Positions 61,549 through 64,000 of a stretch of DNA of 64,000 nt are shown here, piece by piece. A program made the translations under genes and the position numbers. The stretch is from the NCBI GenBank assembly GCA_009926935.1, contig RFNZ01000009.1:28171-92170 (forward strand), in the 5' to 3' direction. The notes beneath the pieces were generated by a model. The model searched no databases and had not been told where the DNA came from. It saw nothing but the letters and a program-made list of their open reading frames with translations. Position 1 is the stretch's first letter; each line of letters begins with the position of its first letter. Origin of the DNA: Pseudomonadota bacterium. Lineage in GTDB: Bacteria > Pseudomonadota > Alphaproteobacteria > Micavibrionales > UBA1664.

Positions 61549-62252
61549 ACGGTAATATCATCGCATCTTTTTTCCTGGCAATTGGCCTGGCTCTCGCAGG
61601 CTTCATGGTCAGTGACGGCCTCGTACATTTAAGGGGCGGCGAGCGCGCGGTGTCCGTGCGCGGCGTATCCGAGCGCGACGTAAAAGCTGATATGGCCGTC
61701 TGGCCCATCCAGTACACAGTCACCGATAACGATCTTGCGGCAGCCCAGGCCGCAATGGAAGAACAAGGCAAAAAAGTTGAGGCCTTCCTCAAAAAACAGG
61801 GTCTCCCTGAAAACGAAGTAAAGGTCCAGCGCGTGGATGTGACCGATCTTCTGGCCCAGCAATACAGGCCGGATAACATCCAAAGCGGCCGATACATCCT
61901 GACCAAAACCTACATGGTCCGCACCGCGAATGTTGATCTGGTCGATACCATGTTCAGAAGCGTGGGCGATCTGATAGCCGAGGGCGTGATTTTAGGCCAG
62001 GGCACCGGTCCCAGCTACATGTTCACAAAGCTGAACGACGTGAAGCCGACCATGATTGCGGAGGCAACGAAATCCGCCCGCGAAGGCGCCCAGAAGTTTG
62101 CTGAGGATTCAGGCGCAAAAGTGGGCGATATCAAAAACGCCTATCAGGGCCTCTTCCAGATCAACGCGCGGGATGACGATAACGTGGCGGAAAGCAGCGT
62201 GATTGATAAGCGTGTCCGCGTTGTAACCACGGTGGAGTATTATCTGGAGTAA
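61545..62252 (+). CDS. SIMPL-domain exported or membrane-anchored protein
   Basis: A 235-residue protein with an N-terminal hydrophobic anchor (about residues 4-24) and a SIMPL (DUF541) domain: 'ISVRGVSERDVKADMAVW'-type start, 'ENEVKVQRVDVTDLL' and 'VVTTVEYYLE' end. SIMPL proteins are periplasmic or outer-membrane and poorly characterised. The start overlaps the methyltransferase gene (ATGA), so translation is coupled. Confidence 0.85.
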   Translation: MNGNIIASFFLAIGLALAGFMVSDGLVHLRGGERAVSVRGVSERDVKADMAVWPIQYTVTDNDLAAAQAAMEEQGKKVEAFLKKQGLPENEVKVQRVDVTDLLAQQYRPDNIQSGRYILTKTYMVRTANVDLVDTMFRSVGDLIAEGVILGQGTGPSYMFTKLNDVKPTMIAEATKSAREGAQKFAEDSGAKVGDIKNAYQGLFQINARDDDNVAESSVIDKRVRVVTTVEYYLE

Positions 62253-62382
62253 AAACTAAAATTTTAAGTAATTTTTAACGGGCTGGCCCGATAATGGAAG
62301 CCAAGGTTAGGGAAAATATGAGAGTTTGCAACCCTGCAGGCTTTTGTGTTTTAATAAAGAAAAACAAAGGGGTGTGACAGGA

Positions 62383-63675
62383 ATGACAAAGTCGCGCAAC
62401 GTCGTGACAGTAAAATCCGCCGTCGTATCGCAGGAACCACTGCGCTACGCGCTCGCAGCTCTTGTCCTTTTAGGCGCCCTGCTTTTCTCTTTTGCAGCCA
62501 ATGCAGCCTCGGCACCATCCGTGCTCGAGCAGTACGCCATAGTAACCGGCGATAAGACCAACATCTTCGTGGATATTCTTGCCTATGTGTCGTTCATCAT
62601 GGGTATTGTGCTGGCGGCCCTGGGTGTAAACGCCCTGCGTATGAGCGCCGAAAACCCGCAAAATCAGCTGAAACTTGGCGTTATAAAACTGGCTTTCGGC
62701 GGTATTTTTCTGGCGTTTCCGTTCCTGCTCGATATCGCCATCGATACCATGGGCGGCTATGATTTCAGCCCGCTGCAGCTAATTACAAGAAACCGCTTCT
62801 TCTTTGATCCATCTGCCATCAAGCAGACAGGTGCCATCAGCGGCCTCATCGTCAACAGCATCAACAGTGTGACGGTTCTCGTAAACGTAGCGGCCTTCTG
62901 TGCATTTTTGATAGGTACATGGTTTGTTTTGCGCGGCCTCCAGATGCTCAAAACCCACATGGAGAATCCGCAAAACGCGCCATTGCCTGAGGCCGTAAAA
63001 CGCCTCGCAGTCGGTGGCGCCATGCTCAGCCTGCCGATGATAGCCAAAATCGTCGTCGAGACATTCGGCGCCTTGGGTGCACGTCAGGGCAATAACGGTT
63101 TTGCTGTATCCTCAAGCGGCGGGCTTGATGGCCTGATGGTCAACTTCATCAAGGATATTTCCAATCCGGCTTACCTCGCGATCGAGATTTTCTGCTACAT
63201 CTCGGGCATCTTGCTGATTTTGTTTGCCATGCAAAAACTGGTTAAAACCGCGCAGGATGGCCCAAATGGCCCCCTTGGTTTCGGTACCATCGCAACTTTC
63301 ATTGTAGCAGGGCTTTTGCTCTCCTTCCCGCAGCTGCTGGGGTCTCTTAGCAGCACTATTTTCGGCTCTGCCGTTGCTAAAACGCAGGTGCAGCTGATGT
63401 CCTTATCCGGTGCCATAAACGATGCGCAGGCCGCTAACGCCAAAAACGTGTTTTCGGCGGTCCTGGCTTTTATGGCCGTCATTGGGTTTTTGTCGGTCGT
63501 GCGCGGGCTCTTCCTTTTCAGGGCGTTTGCCCAAGGGAATAATCAGGCAACGATGATGTCGATTGTAACGCACATCGTGGCAGGCGCTCTGTGCGTTAAC
63601 CTTGGCGGGTTCATTAATGCCGTGCAGAAGTCTTTGGGTTTGACCACGGCCAATATTCCGCTAACATTCAGTTAA
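62383..63675 (+). CDS. IcmC/IcmD-like type IVB secretion membrane protein with four tandem repeats
   Basis: A 430-residue protein with a signal peptide-like start (residues 20-42) followed by four similar ~60-residue units at about 60-118, 160-223, 257-321 and 352-413. Each has two membrane helices joined by a polar loop with a 'NPQN' or 'GPNGP'-type motif and ends in a 'GG.FL.FP'-like turn. A single such unit is the build of IcmD/DotP and IcmC/DotE/TraQ proteins of type IVB secretion. The ATG at 62383 is chosen (upstream AAAGGGG); the frame is open from 62326. The next gene has the same build. Confidence 0.6.
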   Translation: MTKSRNVVTVKSAVVSQEPLRYALAALVLLGALLFSFAANAASAPSVLEQYAIVTGDKTNIFVDILAYVSFIMGIVLAALGVNALRMSAENPQNQLKLGVIKLAFGGIFLAFPFLLDIAIDTMGGYDFSPLQLITRNRFFFDPSAIKQTGAISGLIVNSINSVTVLVNVAAFCAFLIGTWFVLRGLQMLKTHMENPQNAPLPEAVKRLAVGGAMLSLPMIAKIVVETFGALGARQGNNGFAVSSSGGLDGLMVNFIKDISNPAYLAIEIFCYISGILLILFAMQKLVKTAQDGPNGPLGFGTIATFIVAGLLLSFPQLLGSLSSTIFGSAVAKTQVQLMSLSGAINDAQAANAKNVFSAVLAFMAVIGFLSVVRGLFLFRAFAQGNNQATMMSIVTHIVAGALCVNLGGFINAVQKSLGLTTANIPLTFS

Positions 63676-63702
63676 TCTTTAAAAAAGGCAGGAGGAAGTA
63701 CA

Positions 63703-64000
63703 ATGTTTCAATCAGTCAATCAAATGGGGCACAAGGTTTCGGCATTTGCCGGTTCCGTTCTCCACTCACGTGAGCAACGTACGGTCAAAGCCCGTGCATT
63801 GGTTGTAGGGACGCTTTTTTCAGGCGTATTTCTACTTTCAACCACGAACATGGCAATGGCCCAGCAAACGCTGCAGCAATACTCGACGGATGTATCGGGC
63901 AGGACCAACATCATCGTCGATATCGTATCGTATATCTGCTACATCGGCGGTGCGATTTTGTCGGCCCTTGGTATCGTGCGTAGAAAACCCAAGCCAGACA
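63703..64000 (+). CDS. IcmD-like type IVB secretion protein, 5' part only
   Basis: An open frame from the ATG at 63703, with GGAGGA upstream, runs off the right edge after 99 codons. After a signal peptide ending 'AMAQQ' it reads 'SGRTNIIVDIVSYICYIGGAILSALGI', which repeats the first unit of the preceding gene ('DKTNIFVDILAYVSFIMG'). This is the start of an IcmD/DotP-type small membrane protein. Its length cannot be judged. Confidence 0.6.
   Translation, partial: MFQSVNQMGHKVSAFAGSVLHSREQRTVKARALVVGTLFSGVFLLSTTNMAMAQQTLQQYSTDVSGRTNIIVDIVSYICYIGGAILSALGIVRRKPKPD

Overview
The window reads as the chromosome of a mesophilic, moderate-GC alphaproteobacterium. Lineage markers are a Usg-family protein, a groES-groEL operon behind a CIRCE element, a mutM / rpsT / dnaA neighbourhood, a psd-pssA pair, a class I ribonucleotide reductase set and flagellar flgK-flgL with a sigma-54 type promoter. 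A Micavibrio-like or other deep-branching lineage would fit, but the sequence alone does not fix the genus. No rRNA, tRNA, CRISPR array, prophage or intact insertion sequence was found.

Layout. 1-6.2 kb: a partial M29-type aminopeptidase, a GNAT acetyltransferase, a zinc-motif protein and an Smr protein on the minus strand, then two unknown proteins, phoH and a SCO1/SenC copper protein on the plus strand. 6.3-10.9 kb: a secreted cysteine-motif protein, then flgK-flgL. 10.9-31.4 kb: a minus-strand block of about eighteen genes that is the main accessory system. Read in its transcription direction it runs: DsbC/G-like thiol protein, unknown 317-aa protein, lytic transglycosylase, DotD, DotC, DotB, IcmT, then PilL/TcpQ, PilN secretin, PilO2, PilP, PilQ ATPase, PilR, PilS pilin, three PilV-like prepilins and a second PilP-like protein. 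This is the IncI (R64) / Dot-Icm type IVB secretion logic joined head to tail with an IncI-type thin-pilus operon. A further piece of the same kind of system starts at the right edge (62.4-64 kb): an IcmC/IcmD-like membrane protein built of four repeats, and the start of a second IcmD-like gene.

31.6-42.7 kb: Bax-inhibitor-1 protein, diguanylate cyclase, LOG protein, phosphatidylserine decarboxylase, phosphatidylserine synthase and a second CDP-alcohol phosphotransferase, ComM, a RimK-like ligase, pyruvate kinase and a glutamate-racemase-like protein that lacks both catalytic cysteines. 43-46.5 kb: nrdA, a MazG-like nucleotide pyrophosphohydrolase and nrdB. 46.8-51.7 kb: a lipase-like hydrolase, a CX5R phosphatase, dnaA, rpsT and mutM. 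51.7-55.6 kb: AT-rich gaps with a methyltransferase-like protein, a YqcI/YcgG (GntA) protein, a stand-alone CobT-type VWA protein and a secreted unknown. 55.7-57.9 kb: a sigma/anti-sigma/periplasmic-sensor/EF-hand operon with the architecture of CnrYXH. 58-62.3 kb: groEL, groES, usg, an RsmC-like methyltransferase and a SIMPL-domain protein.

The most unusual structures are the hybrid T4BSS/thin-pilus locus with three tandem PilV-like proteins and no shufflon recombinase, the fourfold-repeat IcmC/IcmD-like protein, and a perfect 99-bp inverted repeat (31289-31387 / 31588-31686) that supplies the 5' coding ends of two divergent genes and is associated with a broken frame in one of them.
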